Assembly: GCA_964036315.1 (NCBI GenBank)
Contig: OZ038496.1
Coordinates: 16,993,033 to 17,057,032, forward strand
DNA from: Acanthosepion esculentum
Lineage: Eukaryota > Mollusca > Cephalopoda > Sepiida > Sepiidae
Length of the DNA stretch: 64,000 nt
Reading direction: 5' to 3'
Shown in pieces: positions 32,600-42,910 of this stretch. Positions within the stretch are counted from its first letter, which is position 1, and each line of letters opens with the position of its first letter. The position numbers and the translations under genes are program-made. Under the pieces are notes generated by a model. It made no database searches. It was not told the origin of the DNA and saw only the letters and a list, made by a program, of their open reading frames with translations.

Positions 32600-33045
32600 T
32601 TTTTCCAAGCATATCACCCCAAGCAAGGTGGGCCATCCTGGGTAAGATGATAAACTATATCAAACAGCAAGGCCTCTGAGCAGGTTTTGAGGAGCATGGA
32701 CCCACGTCTTAATTGCTGGTGTTCCCAGGTCCACACTGACACGGGGTGGTGGCACCTGTTGGGGTTCCACCTGTGGGCAAATGGTTAACCCTGAAACTGT
32801 GGAAAAACACGATGTAAGTATAAAAATAGGTTCTAATAGCAGAAATACTTTGTAAAAAATTATTACCAGCAATAAATCTTTGTAGAAAAAAACTATTACC
32901 AGCAATACATTTTTAAAGGAAAAATATTACCAGAAATAGATTTTTGACAGAACAAAATATTACCAGCAAAAAAGATTTTGTCGGAATTTAATAACTCATT
33001 GAGGTTAATATGCTGTAAAACAAAACAAACCAAGCAAGGCGGGAG
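32600..33045 (-). repeat. Dispersed repeat M, copy 3
   Basis: Same order as 23225-23690: CAGCAAGGCCTCTGAGCAGG, CCTGTTGGGGTTCCACC, GGTTAACCCTGAAACTG, TATTACCAGCAATA blocks and CTCATTGAGGTTAATATG. It is joined at the right to a LINE tail. Confidence 0.9.
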
Positions 33046-33190
33046 TGCCACTAGCACACAAGGGGTTACAGAGAGTGAGACTAAGAGTAAAGAGGGGCTT
33101 TATGATAGTTTATGGTCATGTTGCGTTATGTTGGTAATGAAAAAGGCCTACAGTAATAGTAGCAAAAGGTCATTGTATATGACGTGAACA
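33030..33190 (-). mobile_element. LINE 3' end (family A)
   Basis: AAGCAAGGCGGGAGTGCCAC, ACAAGGGGTTACAGAGAGTG and AGAGTAAAGAGG parallel 38465-38540 and 9955-10010, i.e. the reversed family A 3' UTR. It has no poly(T) at its edge, so it is joined or chimeric with repeat M. Confidence 0.6.
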
Positions 33191-33792
33191 GAAAGGAGTT
33201 GGCACAAACTGCAACATAATGTGACCTTAGGGTTATCCAAAAAATCATAAAATCATAGACAATCATGCTTTCTATTTTCTTATAATTAATGATTACTTTT
33301 TTTTACTTCTTTCTTTTCTGGTTAAAATAAGTTTTTAATATCTTCAAAGAAGGCTGATCTTTCAAAGATAAGTTTTAATTGTAACAAAAATGTCTTCTAT
33401 TTGAAGGTTTTAAATGACATAAAAAAAAAATCAGTATTTAAGAGACATATTTTAATTGTATCAAAATATTCCTGAGCCTTGACAGAAAGGTTTTAATGGC
33501 ATTCAAAAAGAAATTGTTGGTAGTTAAGAGTTTCGATATAATTGCATGTAATAAGCTAGGAGGTATTATGGGAGTATGCTGATTGTGTTTATGTTGGAAA
33601 ACATGTGTCTCTTGGTGTATTTATGCCACAACAAAAGTGGCAGATTCGGAATGTGAGTCTGGGTAATAAAATGGGAAGTAACAACAAAACTATACATATA
33701 CATATATATATATATATATATAAACAATAATGTATGTATTGACAAAATAAGGGTATACATAGACAATTGAAGAGTGTTAGTGTGTGACAAAA
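33191..33792. other. No recognised gene; short (TA)n near 33700
   Basis: AT-rich with a (TA)n at 33702-33722. The 93-codon minus frame is not a known protein. Confidence 0.4.
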
Positions 33793-34012
33793 TGTTATAT
33801 CTCGTGCAAGATATAATAAACAAAGTAACCCGAATGTAGGTTTTCAATAATAAGTTTATAATCGGATGTAGTACAGAGACAGAGTCGAGAGTATGCTAAC
33901 CTCAATAGTATTACAAACGAAGTCGCTCACGACCGCCTGTGGTGGTCGCACTTAATCGCAAACCGTCCGTCCATTATCGTGAATGGGGAAGTTGGGTTAT
34001 ACCATCACAACA
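33793..34012 (-). mobile_element. Solo LTR (220 bp) with CAAAA target duplication
   Basis: TGTTATATC... to ...CATCACAACA gives TG...CA ends. CAAAA is present at 33788-33792 and 34013-34017. Read on minus it starts TGTTGTGATGGTATAACCC, similar in pattern to the LTRs at 21905 and 37450, so minus is the likelier orientation. It is more GC-rich than the flanks, and no internal region is present. Confidence 0.85.
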
Positions 34013-34056
34013 CAAAACAATGGACATGAAAGAAGAAAACATTTAAACTTAGGAAT

Positions 34057-34063
34057 TGTTTAT

Positions 34064-34131
<68 letters not shown>
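34057..34131. repeat. (GT)n microsatellite
   Basis: About 37 GT units; a shorter GT tract follows near 34190-34210. Confidence 0.97.
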
Positions 34132-34132
<1 letters not shown>

Positions 34133-34569
34133 GTTGTGTAGAAGGAGTCCTAGAAACTAGTAATGGAAAGTGAAGAGGAAGGTGCTGACGTGTGTGCGTA
34201 TGTGTGTGTGCATTCCTCAGTGGGGAAAGCATTTTCCTCATTCAACCTGCATCTTACCTTCTAAGTGACTAATGGAAAAGAAGAGAATGACTAAGAATGT
34301 CACTTCCTGTTTATAGGCTTAGGGAGTGCCCCCTAGTGACAGTTTTTTTAGGAAAGTAAGTGGAGTAACTCCACAGAGGTAAGGAACTGGTTACAGTGAC
34401 ATCGGAATAAATACCTAGTACTTTAGATGTAGATTTTAATGGAACCTGAAAGAGCTGATGTTTAATGGCTAACGGTTAATGGCATTTGATAAAAATACAT
34501 GTTTTAAAAGCATTAAATTTTAATGGAGTTTAACTAAAAGTGGTACCTTATAATGGCATTTAACCAAAA

Positions 34570-34770
34570 AATACTTTTTTAATCATTTCACCCCAAGCAA
34601 AGCAATAAAGCCATTAAGTTGGGTTACTGAGTGTGAAAGAATATGAAAAAAAAATATTAAGGAGAGAGAAGATAATGATTGACATTGCATTTAAAATTTT
34701 GAAGATCAAAGTTGACTGGGAAGCAAGAAACTGGAAGAGAGTTCTACAATGTGAGAAATGCAAATTCTCA
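34570..34770 (-). mobile_element. LINE 3' end (family A)
   Basis: TTTTTTAATCATTTCACCCC at the left edge, then TTACTGAGTGTGAAAGAATA, TGACATTGCATTTAAA and GGGAAGCAAGAAACTGGAAG, matching 9940-10140 and 62660-62840. Confidence 0.65.
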
Positions 34771-35704
34771 ATGCTTGGGCATTTATATAGTCTATGCTTT
34801 AGCTATGGTAATTACGCAGTCATTTACACGTCACTACAGAAAGTCTAATGAATGCAAATGTTTCACAAATTATTTCCAAAAAGCTTTAGTGCCCTTTGAA
34901 TCATGAAATTTTAAATATATTTAACTTTTAAATATTTAAAATTTGGTTAAAAAGAAAAAACTATGTTAACTTTGAGTCAATGGTGAAAATTATTTTAAAA
35001 AATTCAAATCAAAATGTTAAAAATAAAAATGATGTCTTCGGCTAGTAATTATGATAATCGTAATTGCATTGGATGCATTTTTATAAATGTAATGTTTCTA
35101 TAATTACAAATTTAAATTTGATTTTTCACCCAGAACATTATATTCCAATTTAGCACAGCGTACTGTCAGTTTAGATGACATGAAAAAAAAATGATGGCAC
35201 ACCAAGGAAAAAAAAATGCGTCATTCATAGAATTCATTTTAGCAGATAATATTTGCCAAAAGTGATCTCACTTTCGGCCATCTTGCCAGAGTCGATAGCA
35301 CATTTTGATGCTAATCACCTGAATTTTTAAAATTCAATTTAAATATCTGCTAAACTTGTAATTAGTATTCTGAAATTTGGAAGTGCTACTCTTGACGTTT
35401 TTTTGCCAATGGTCATAATATTTGATGTTGACAGCATGTCTACAGACTTGTCGCTCAAGAAAAGTAGGTTGACTTTCTTTTAAGCATTTGAAATAGGTTG
35501 TTCCGAGATGTGGAATTATACATTCTCTTCTGGCTATTACAGTTCTTCAGTTCTTTGGGAATGGTCACTTTTTTTTAATTAGCATTGCAGATAAGAAATA
35601 AAAAAATCTGTCTCTATATATAAAGGGCAAATTCTGTCTGTCTGTTCATCAGAAAATCCCTTTGGAGACCAAATAAAGAATTTCTTACTAAGAAATATTA
35701 AATT
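34771..35704. other. AT-rich, no recognised feature
   Basis: No coding signal. ATATATAAAGGGCAAATTCTGTCTGTCTGTTC near 35618 is a phrase seen in some repeat families but was not assigned. Confidence 0.4.
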
Positions 35705-35785
35705 TCATCCAATTTTTTTTTTAATCATTTCACTACAATCAAGGTAAAAAATCTACTAAGATTCATGGGAATTACTGAGTATCTG
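35705..35785 (-). mobile_element. LINE 3' end (family A), short
   Basis: T run then AATCATTTCACTACAATCAA and GGGAATTACTGAGT, the family A terminus. Confidence 0.5.
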
Positions 35786-35789
35786 TCTA

Positions 35790-36108
35790 TATTTCTGTGA
35801 TGAGGTATTATGTACACTATTTACATTATTCGGACTATTGTCCTCATCTTTGTCGCCATATTTATTACGATTTGGCTGTTGTACGCTCCTGCCTTCTTCA
35901 GGTGGTTGGAATGTCGAACGGAACCCTTTATTTCACTCACTGGGGTAGACTGTTCTAGTTCCATGTGCCATGTTTAATGGATGTCAGTTATCTCCTGTTA
36001 ATTTCCCTCTGAAAGTTCTCCACTGCCTTAACTGGGTATTGAACTCACACTCTTTGGGTCCTGTCACTGGATCTAACTAACGCCTTTATCCACTGTGCCA
36101 TGTGTCAA
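35790..36108 (-). mobile_element. SINE C, near full-length
   Basis: Read on minus: a tRNA-like head with A box TGGCACAGTGG and B box GTTCAATACC (36108-36030), then CAGTGGAGAACTTTCAGAGG, CAGGAGATAACTGACATCC, GGAACTAGAACAGTCTACCC, the core CTGAAGAAGGC..GAGCGTACAACAGCC and a tail ending in CAGAAATATAGACA. Length is about 320 bp. It is part of a head-to-head pair with 36104-36335. Confidence 0.9.
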
Positions 36109-36335
36109 GGCAGTGGAGAACTTTCAGAGGGAAATTAACAGGAGATAACTGATATCCATTAAACATGACACGTGGAACTAGAACAGTCTACCCCAGTGAG
36201 GGAAATAAAGGGTTCAGTTTGACATTCCAACCACCTGAAAAAGGCTAGAGCGTACAACGGCCGAAACATTGTAATAAATATAGCGGCATGAGATGAGGAC
36301 AATAGTTTGAATAATGTAAATAATGTAGAATTGCT
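36104..36335 (+). mobile_element. SINE C, inverted partner
   Basis: Forward copy starting GGCAGTGGAGAACTTTCAGA immediately after the minus-strand copy. With 35790-36108 it forms an imperfect palindrome of about 540 bp. Its core reads CTGAAAAAGGCTAGAGCGTA. Confidence 0.9.
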
Positions 36336-36384
36336 GTGTGTTAGAGAAAATGAGAAAAATATACTACGGAGAGAGGAAATGTTT

Positions 36385-37440
36385 GAAGTTGGAGGGAAAA
36401 TGTTTGGAGTTCTGTCAGTGATGATGGCAGAGAAAATTGAGCAGAGAATTTGCATTAAATTTAGCCAAAAGCTTGGAGATATCTTTGCAGAAACCCATGC
36501 AAAGTTGCAGAATGTGTATGGAAAAGACTGTACAAGGTAGACATGAGTCTATGATTTGTTCAAAAGTTTCCAAGATGGCCGATAAAATGTTGACAGTGAC
36601 ACACATTCTGTGAGACACACAACCAGCAGAACTGATGAAAACATTGCAGATGTGAATGCAGCTGTTTGGAAAGGCCGTCAAATCACTGTGTGTGAGGATG
36701 TGAACATTAGTTATGGTTCAGTTCAGTTACTGAAGATTTGGATATGAGACATGTGTCTGCCAACTTTTTACCAAAACTGCTCTCAGCTGATCAGCAAGAA
36801 AATCAGGTTCATTTGTGCAGGATCTCTTTGATTGTATCAAACATGACAACTTTTTAAAATGGTCATAAGAGGTGACCAATTATGGCTTTGAGTCCGAAAC
36901 CAGGGCTCAGTATTTTCAGTGGAAACACCAACCTCTCTGAGACTGAAGAAAACACAAATGAGTCAAAGCAATATAAAGGCACTGATGACAGTTTTCATCA
37001 ACTACAAGGGCATTGTTCATTATGACAATACTTCCCCTGGTCACACAATAAACAAGGAGTACTACCTTGACCTGCTTTGGCATTTGTGTGATGCTGATCA
37101 ACAGAAAAGGACAGAATTGCATGTGTTCAGTGAGTGACTCCACCATGACAATGCACCTGCTGATTCAGTGCAGCATATTCTCCAGGTCTTACTTTTTCCT
37201 CTTTGCATAAATCAAATCCCACTTAAGCACAACATGATTTCATAACATCAAAGAACTTAAAGAGAATGCAATGAGGCAGCTGCTCATAATCCCGAAAAAG
37301 GATTTCAGGAATGCTTCCATCAATGAAAACAATGCTGGATAAAGTGTGTGGCTTCAGAAGGGGACTACTTTGAAGGAGATTAAATGCTGAATTAATATAT
37401 GTTGTAACTTTCTTTTTATAGCAAAATACTTTTTGATCAA
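36385..37440 (+). pseudogene. Mariner transposase pseudogene
   Basis: Decayed reading from EKIEQRICIKFSQKLGDIFA through a first-Asp region (VTNYGFESETRAQYFQWKHQ), MTVFINYKGIVHYDNTSPGH, TINKEYYLDLLWHLCDADQQ and a second-Asp region LHHDNAPADSVQ. Many stops and frameshifts. The mariner family order is clear; no TIRs were identified. The solo LTR at 37450 inserted just past its end. Confidence 0.8.
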
Positions 37441-37449
37441 CTCTCATAT

Positions 37450-37678
37450 AGTTGTGGTCTTGTTAGCATCAGAAATAAAGACAAAAGAGAGGAATTGAGT
37501 TAAACAAATATATTAACAGAAACATTAATACAAACATATACAAACGAGAGTGTTACAGCAAGAATGTTTGGTCCAGTTGTCAGAGCTGACTGCTGGAAAT
37601 TTCACCCTCCAAAAGGCAGTACCTGCTCCTATTTATAGCTGGGAGAGTCCATGCATGCATGGGTAAATTACCATAACA
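37450..37678 (-). mobile_element. Solo LTR, sister of 21905-22124
   Basis: Minus strand starts TGTTATGGTAATTTACCC, with CTATAAATAGGAGCAGG, and ends GACCACAACT (last CA degraded). Flanks CATAT and TATAT are a near target duplication. It has one internal 8-bp insertion relative to the other copy. Confidence 0.85.
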
Positions 37679-37734
37679 TATATATCTATAAATATTATCC
37701 CTCACTGATAAACAACTCATTTTATTAACACCAG

Positions 37735-37739
<5 letters not shown>

Positions 37740-37772
<33 letters not shown>
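37740..37772. repeat. (TA)n microsatellite
   Basis: Pure TA run. Confidence 0.95.
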
Positions 37773-37776
<4 letters not shown>

Positions 37777-37792
37777 GAATCTCCTCCCATTG

Positions 37793-37925
37793 TTTTGATC
37801 TTTGTTTTCACAAGTAATTTATTTTCATTCAGTGACACTCTTTGTCTGAATCATTTACTTGTGAAGTTCACTTCACTTACTGATAAGTGTTTTTCAATTC
37901 AGTTTTTATGACAAGAATCCCACAC
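37793..37925. repeat. Inverted repeat, left arm
   Basis: TTTTCACAAGTAATTTATTT through CTTACTGATAAGTGT reappears in reverse complement at 39700-39815, with about three mismatches in 90 bp. Confidence 0.85.
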
Positions 37926-38292
37926 GGCATTTGCAAACAAGTCCACATGAGGGACATGCTGAAGGGTTAACTGTCATATGGACTGATGTATTGGCCCAAG
38001 ATTTAATGTTGGCTCTTAATTCTCCCAGATGGTTGAAACGAATCTGTTCAAAGTTTGTTATACCTCGGTGGCAGGTGTTTCTTCGGTTTGGTTGATTTTC
38101 AACAGCGAGTTCGAATTCCTCTATAAGGATGCTTGCAGCTTTTAAATTGTATTTTAGTTTGTCCTTGAAGCGTAACCAAGGACTGCCTACATTACACTTA
38201 CCATGAAAAAGTTGGCTATACGTGAGAACTTTTGGCATCTCATCATCACTCATTCTGATGACATGAGCAGCGCATCTGAACTGTGATTGCAT
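37906..38292 (-). CDS. LINE C-terminal ORF with zinc-finger-like motif
   Basis: A 128-codon frame reads HVIRMSDDEMPKVLTYSQLF, then HGKCNVGSPWLRFKDKLKYN, FELAVENQPNRRNTCHRGI and CPSCGLVCKCRVGFLS. This is the post-RT region of endonuclease/RT LINEs (usual form GHV.RM...P...GK...G.P..R.KD..K.NL). The CxxC of the terminal zinc knuckle is intact but the His pair is lost at the stop. RT and endonuclease domains are absent, so it is a fragment with a preserved frame. Confidence 0.8.
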   Translation of the reverse strand: MQSQFRCAAHVIRMSDDEMPKVLTYSQLFHGKCNVGSPWLRFKDKLKYNLKAASILIEEFELAVENQPNRRNTCHRGITNFEQIRFNHLGELRANIKSWANTSVHMTVNPSACPSCGLVCKCRVGFLS

Positions 38293-38379
38293 CAGAAAGG
38301 ATTTGATACAACCAATGCCACATTTGATGAAAGATCAGGGATAGGGATTTTGTGTGTGTGTGCCTGTGTGTGTGTGTGT

Positions 38380-38500
38380 GCGTAAGGTGTATTTTGGCAG
38401 CAAGAATTCTCTCAAACATATTTTGTTAAATAATATGGACAAGTTCTGTCTATCAATTTTTTTAAGCTTTTCATGAAGCAAGGTGAGAGTGTCACTAGCA
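38380..38500 (-). mobile_element. Penelope-like N-terminal fragment
   Basis: Minus strand LKKIDRQNLSILFNKICLRE then FLLPKYT, the motif shared with 50060, 57350, 57760 and 63650. It runs into a (CA)n-like tract at 38350-38385. Confidence 0.7.
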
Positions 38501-39070
38501 TGCAAGGGGTTACAGAGCGTGGGAGTGAGAGTAAAGAGGCATGAAATAGGAAAGGACAAAGAGAAGGACAGAAGATCAAGGCACCTGGAGATGTCACCTG
38601 TCATTGCATTTGAATAGTTGGAGATTATAGCTGGCAGGGAAGCAAGTAAGAGGAAGGGAATTCCACAGATGGGAAGTGGGAGAAATGAAGATATAGGAGT
38701 AGAAGAGATGGCTACATTTAACCATTTTGACAGTGAAAGGATGGGACTGAGATGCTGACCTACTGACATATTTAAATTCATGCAGTTTAGGAACTAGCAA
38801 AAGTAGCTTGTTGGAGCAGTTACAATGAAAGTATTTGTAGAAAAGACAGAGAGAGGCAACAGCATGTCTGTAAGAAAGCAACTGTAAACAAGATGCCAGA
38901 TCAGGGCCAACCATATTGCATATCCATCTCTGGATTTTGTTGAGGATGGACATTGGGGTCTGCAGACCATATACGTCAGAAATATTCCATGCACAGGTGA
39001 ATGATTGATTTATAGATTTGAAGGATGGACTCGAGTGAGAAAAACGTTCTGGCATGACACAGAGAACCAA
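38465..39070 (-). mobile_element. LINE remnant (family A)
   Basis: Minus frame 39070-38594 reads INQSFTCAWNISDVYGLQTP, ILNKIQRWICNMVGPDLAS, LFYKYFHCNCSNKLLLLVPK, FKYVSRSASQSHPFTV and HLWNSLP. The 477-bp open frame is well preserved. It is interrupted at its 3' side by the Penelope-like piece. Confidence 0.9.
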
Positions 39071-39390
39071 CTTTTATTAACTCCTTCAAATTTCCAAATA
39101 AGTTGGTTTGTGTTATCAGTAACTTTGCCAAAAATTCATATTAACTTTCATTTTATATTATTTATATATTTTTAATGTTAATTTTCAAGCATTGATCTAT
39201 GTATCGTTATGCAACTATTTTTTAATTGTGGCTTAATGGAACTATGGTGATGTCATATAAACTGTCAAACTGAAATTTTCTGTGTAGTTGTGTTTTATTA
39301 TATTTAACAGACTTTTATATATGGTCCCCTACAGAGAAAGGCACCTTATTTAATGTTGGCTGCTTTTCTTTTATTACAACAGTCCCCAGA
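39071..39390. other. No recognised feature
   Basis: AT-rich sequence. Confidence 0.35.
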
Positions 39391-39427
39391 ATCTCTCTCT
39401 CCCTCTCTCTCTCTCTTTCTCTCTCTC

Positions 39428-39470
<43 letters not shown>
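39391..39470. repeat. (CT)n(TA)n microsatellite
   Basis: CT-rich run then about 20 TA units. Confidence 0.95.
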
Positions 39471-39471
<1 letters not shown>

Positions 39472-39694
39472 TAAAACCCTGAAAAAAATGCCTTATATTT
39501 TATTATGCTGGTCTATGATTTTAAATGTCATTGATATTATAGCAGTAGAGGTTGAACCTTCCGACTAAGAACCCATGATGTTTTAGCCTTTTTACAGGTA
39601 GCAGCTGAGTGGAAAAATGGCATGTGAAAGGAAAGTGTGTATTGTAGTGATATCAGTGTCAGTGTCTTATTAAATGGAAAACAGCTGACCTGTC

Positions 39695-39830
39695 ACAAAA
39701 ATGGATTCGGACACTTATCAGTAAGTGAAGTGAACTTCACAAGTAAATGACTTAGACAAAGTGTGTCACTGAATGAAAATAAATTACTTGTGAAAACAAA
39801 GATGACAAGACAAAGATCAATGTTCTCTAT
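39695..39830. repeat. Inverted repeat, right arm
   Basis: Reverse complement of 37793-37925. The intervening 1.8 kb holds LINE and Penelope-like fragments. Confidence 0.85.
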
Positions 39831-40124
39831 AAGATAGTGGTCACTGCCCACAAAAAACAGCAGAAAGAGAGAACCCATGGAGAACAATGTAAAAGGGAAG
39901 TTGTCTGTTAGACTATCCCCCCTCACCTATGGCTCATCTATAGCAGTAGTAGGTTACAACTCAAGAATAAAAGCTGCTTATTGCTACAAATTCTCATGGT
40001 ATTAATTTGTAGGTAATGATTTGACCAAAGGGTTATTTTTAAGTCACAAGTTTTTTATTAGAAAATGCTGCACCCTGAGAATGAACCTAGTTACTGGTCT
40101 GAGTTGCAATGCAACAGTATAAAG
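39831..40124. other. No recognised feature
   Basis: Apparently unique sequence. Confidence 0.35.
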
Positions 40125-40745
40125 TACAGGCTGGTTGGTTGGTTGCTTGCTTGCTTGTTTTGTTTTATGGCATATCAACATCAGTGTATCATTTAACAAA
40201 ATTTTTTAAATAGATTCATAGCGATAGTTTGAAAAAAAAATGTGTATGTATCAATATATATTCAAACCATTTTTCAATTACTCATATTTTCTAGTACAAT
40301 CCAATTTCTTTTAGGAAATTTACAATCTTGGATGGTTTTATTTTCATAAGTTTTTTTTTATAAATTACCCCCTTGGTAATATTTTGTTCACACTAGATCA
40401 AAATCTACACACTCTAACAGTATATGTTTCAGTGGAAATTTTAATTATTGCTGATAATAATTTTTCCTTCAAAAAGTTATTGATGGTAATAATTTTTTTA
40501 TTACAAAGTATTTCTGGTATTAAAACCTATTTTTACACAAGTTTGGGTGTTAACTATTTGTCCATATTTGGGACCCTAACAGGTTCTACCACCCTGGATC
40601 AGGGTTGACCTGGGATAACCAGCAGTTAATAGGTGGTTCCACGCTCCTCAAAACCTCTTGATCAGAGGTCTTGCTGTTGGATGTAATTTATCATCTTACC
40701 CAGGACGTGGATGTAATTTATCGTCATGCCCAGGACGGATTACAG
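40125..40745 (+). repeat. Dispersed repeat M, copy 4 (longest)
   Basis: GGTTGGTTGGTTGCTTGC, GGCATATCAACATCAG, degenerate 30-bp blocks, GGTATTAAAACCTATTTTTA, GGACCCTAACAGGTTCTACC, GATCAGAGGTCTTGCTG and two TTATCGTC/ATCATCTTACCCAGGACG phrases. It spans about 620 bp and gives the fullest view of the family. Confidence 0.9.
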
Positions 40746-40969
40746 GTAGGAGTGTAATTCCATGTGGAGAAAGTTTCTTCATTTATACATACTGAATGTT
40801 AACAGAGACCAAACAGAGAATGTGAACAGAGTCAAACATTGGGTAAGGCATTTCAGGATGTTGTGTGACGAGTTATATTTGTGAGTACAGCATGCAAGCT
40901 CTTATTCATCACTTGTTGTGAATATGGGGAAAAAAGGCGTCTTTTCATATTTCACAGTTGTGGTCTTGT

Positions 40970-41285
40970 AACTATTTATACTATTTAAATTGTTTGGGAT
41001 GTTGTCCTGATCTTTATTGCTATGTTCACAACATTTCGGCCATTGTACGCTCCGGCCTACTTCAGGTGGTATTTTTTAGGATTTCGAATTGAAACCTTTA
41101 TTTTGTCCACGGGAGTAGATTGTTCTAATTCCATGTGCCATACATTTTCTAGATATATCAATTTCAGTTAATTCCCCTTGATAACTCATCAAGTTTTTCT
41201 TCTCTCTGCTACTGACATCACAATTCTTTGTGTCAAGTCACTTTTTGGATTACTCAGCCAACACTTTTATCCATTGGCCATGTGT
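40970..41285 (-). mobile_element. SINE C, near full-length, diverged
   Basis: Core in reverse: ACAACATTTCGGCCATTGTA, CTCCGGCCTACTTCAGG. The head at the right has CTTTTATCCATTGGCCATGTGTCC, the reversed A-box region. Confidence 0.85.
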
Positions 41286-41379
41286 CCTTGGGATCATTAG
41301 TGAGTGAATGTTGTGAACTTATAAACCTAATGTCTCAGTAACCTTTTTTTTTTACCAGAGCTCATATTACATTTTGATG

Positions 41380-42060
41380 TTATTGTTGTTTTTCTCTAGC
41401 AATCTTTATTACTGGTTCCCATATTGGATTCATGTCTATGTTTGGCCGGGTCTTTCTGAATTTTGGTGAAACCATATATCTGAGGTAGCTTGCTATAAAT
41501 CAAAGCCTTTGCTTTCAGAGCATCTCTCATAGAATAATAATCATCTTTCTTTAGTGCCATGTTCATGAAGAATCTTGATAAATATGGCTCTCCACAGATT
41601 CTATTTCTTTAATATATGAAAATTGTCATGGCTTCTTAGCAAAGACAGTGAAGTGGTTTCTCATTGCTTTCTCTACAGATTTGAATCAGGTGTTGTTTAC
41701 AACGTATTTTTCACTTTAAATGCCATATCACTTCAGGGTGTTGGTGATCATGTCTCTCCACGGTTTCTGTTTCTTTATCATCTTTGATTTGCTATGGCTT
41801 CTTGGGAAGCACAAGTGGAGTGGTTTCTCATTTCTTTCTCTACAGATTTGAATTGAGTGTTGCTTACTATGTTATCTTTCCTCTTTAAATGCCATATCTC
41901 TTCAGGATCTAGGTGATTATAGCTCTCCACAGATTCCATTTCTTCATAATCTTTGATTTGCTGTCACTTCTTGGGTAGCACAGTGGCTTGGTTTCTTATT
42001 GTAATCACCACAGTTTTGAATCAAATTTTGCTTAAAAGGGTTTTTTTTTTTTAGGAAACT
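41380..42060 (-). repeat. Three tandem copies of a LINE (family R) tail
   Basis: The phrase CTCTCCAC...ATTTC...ATCATCTTTGATTTGCT recurs at about 41590, 41752 and 41931 (160-180 bp apart). On the minus strand it reads KMIKKQKPWRDMITNTLK, the family R C-terminus. Tandem tails are unusual and suggest unequal crossing over. Confidence 0.75.
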
Positions 42061-42599
42061 AGTTAGCTGCTCATCTGTGTAGCCACTTTATAACCACACT
42101 CAACTGTAAGAATGATAATGATGATGATGACTAAATTATAAAATAAAATAATTAAAAAAAAATATGGAGCTGGTAATATACATACTTATATTTGATATGT
42201 AATAATAATTTTTAAATAATTTAAGTAATTCTATTACATTTATTTGTTTTAAAAAGAAATATAGTCTATTAGTAATTAAAAGTAAAAATAATATTTCAGA
42301 ATTGTAGTTCAATATAATGTATTCTAGTCCCCTTTTAGAAAGTATGTTTACGTATACAAGTATGAATGTAACGGAAAAAAATGCTGTAAAACTTTTTATC
42401 ATTGATAAAAAAACAGATGACATCCATTGAATGGATGTCATAATTCGTTGAAAAATGCACCCCTACCCTCCCTAAGCTTAACCTCTTTTTCAAACGTAAC
42501 TCATAATTGATACAATAATAGTTAATAAAAATGAACACGCTACCGCCCATGTCTAAATTATTGAATTTCTCTGTATCCTTAGAGACAAAGAATTATGAA
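42061..42599. other. AT-rich; short palindrome at 42418-42444
   Basis: Palindrome ATGACATCCATTGAATGGAT GTCAT. The 101-codon minus frame is low-complexity hydrophobic and is not recognised. Confidence 0.4.
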
Positions 42600-42910
42600 T
42601 GTATGTGCTTTTAAAACTTAGTAAATTTAAAAATAAGTTATTCCAAAATTCGCTTGAAGATGAAACAGAACTAATGCTTTTAATTTAATTATATAATTAA
42701 ATTTGAAGTTTTTAGCTTTGGTTTTTGAAACATTGTAATTCCTGTGTAGCAAAGGAACCATATTTTTAAATCAGTTAATTTATAATATTTAAGCTCTGTA
42801 AATTTACATTGAGCACTGTTTTGTAAAAATAAAAATATCAATAAGAACACCAGATTATATATCTTACTGTTCTTTCTTTTTTTACTATATATATATATAT
42901 ATATACACAT
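42600..42910. repeat. Penelope-like or foldback repeat, copy 1
   Basis: Shares TTAAATTTAAAAATAAGTTA, AATTTGAAGTTTTTAGCT, TTTTTGAAACATTG and AGCACTGTTTTGTAAAAATA with 56243-56640. It ends at (TA)n 42887-42906. Confidence 0.7.
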
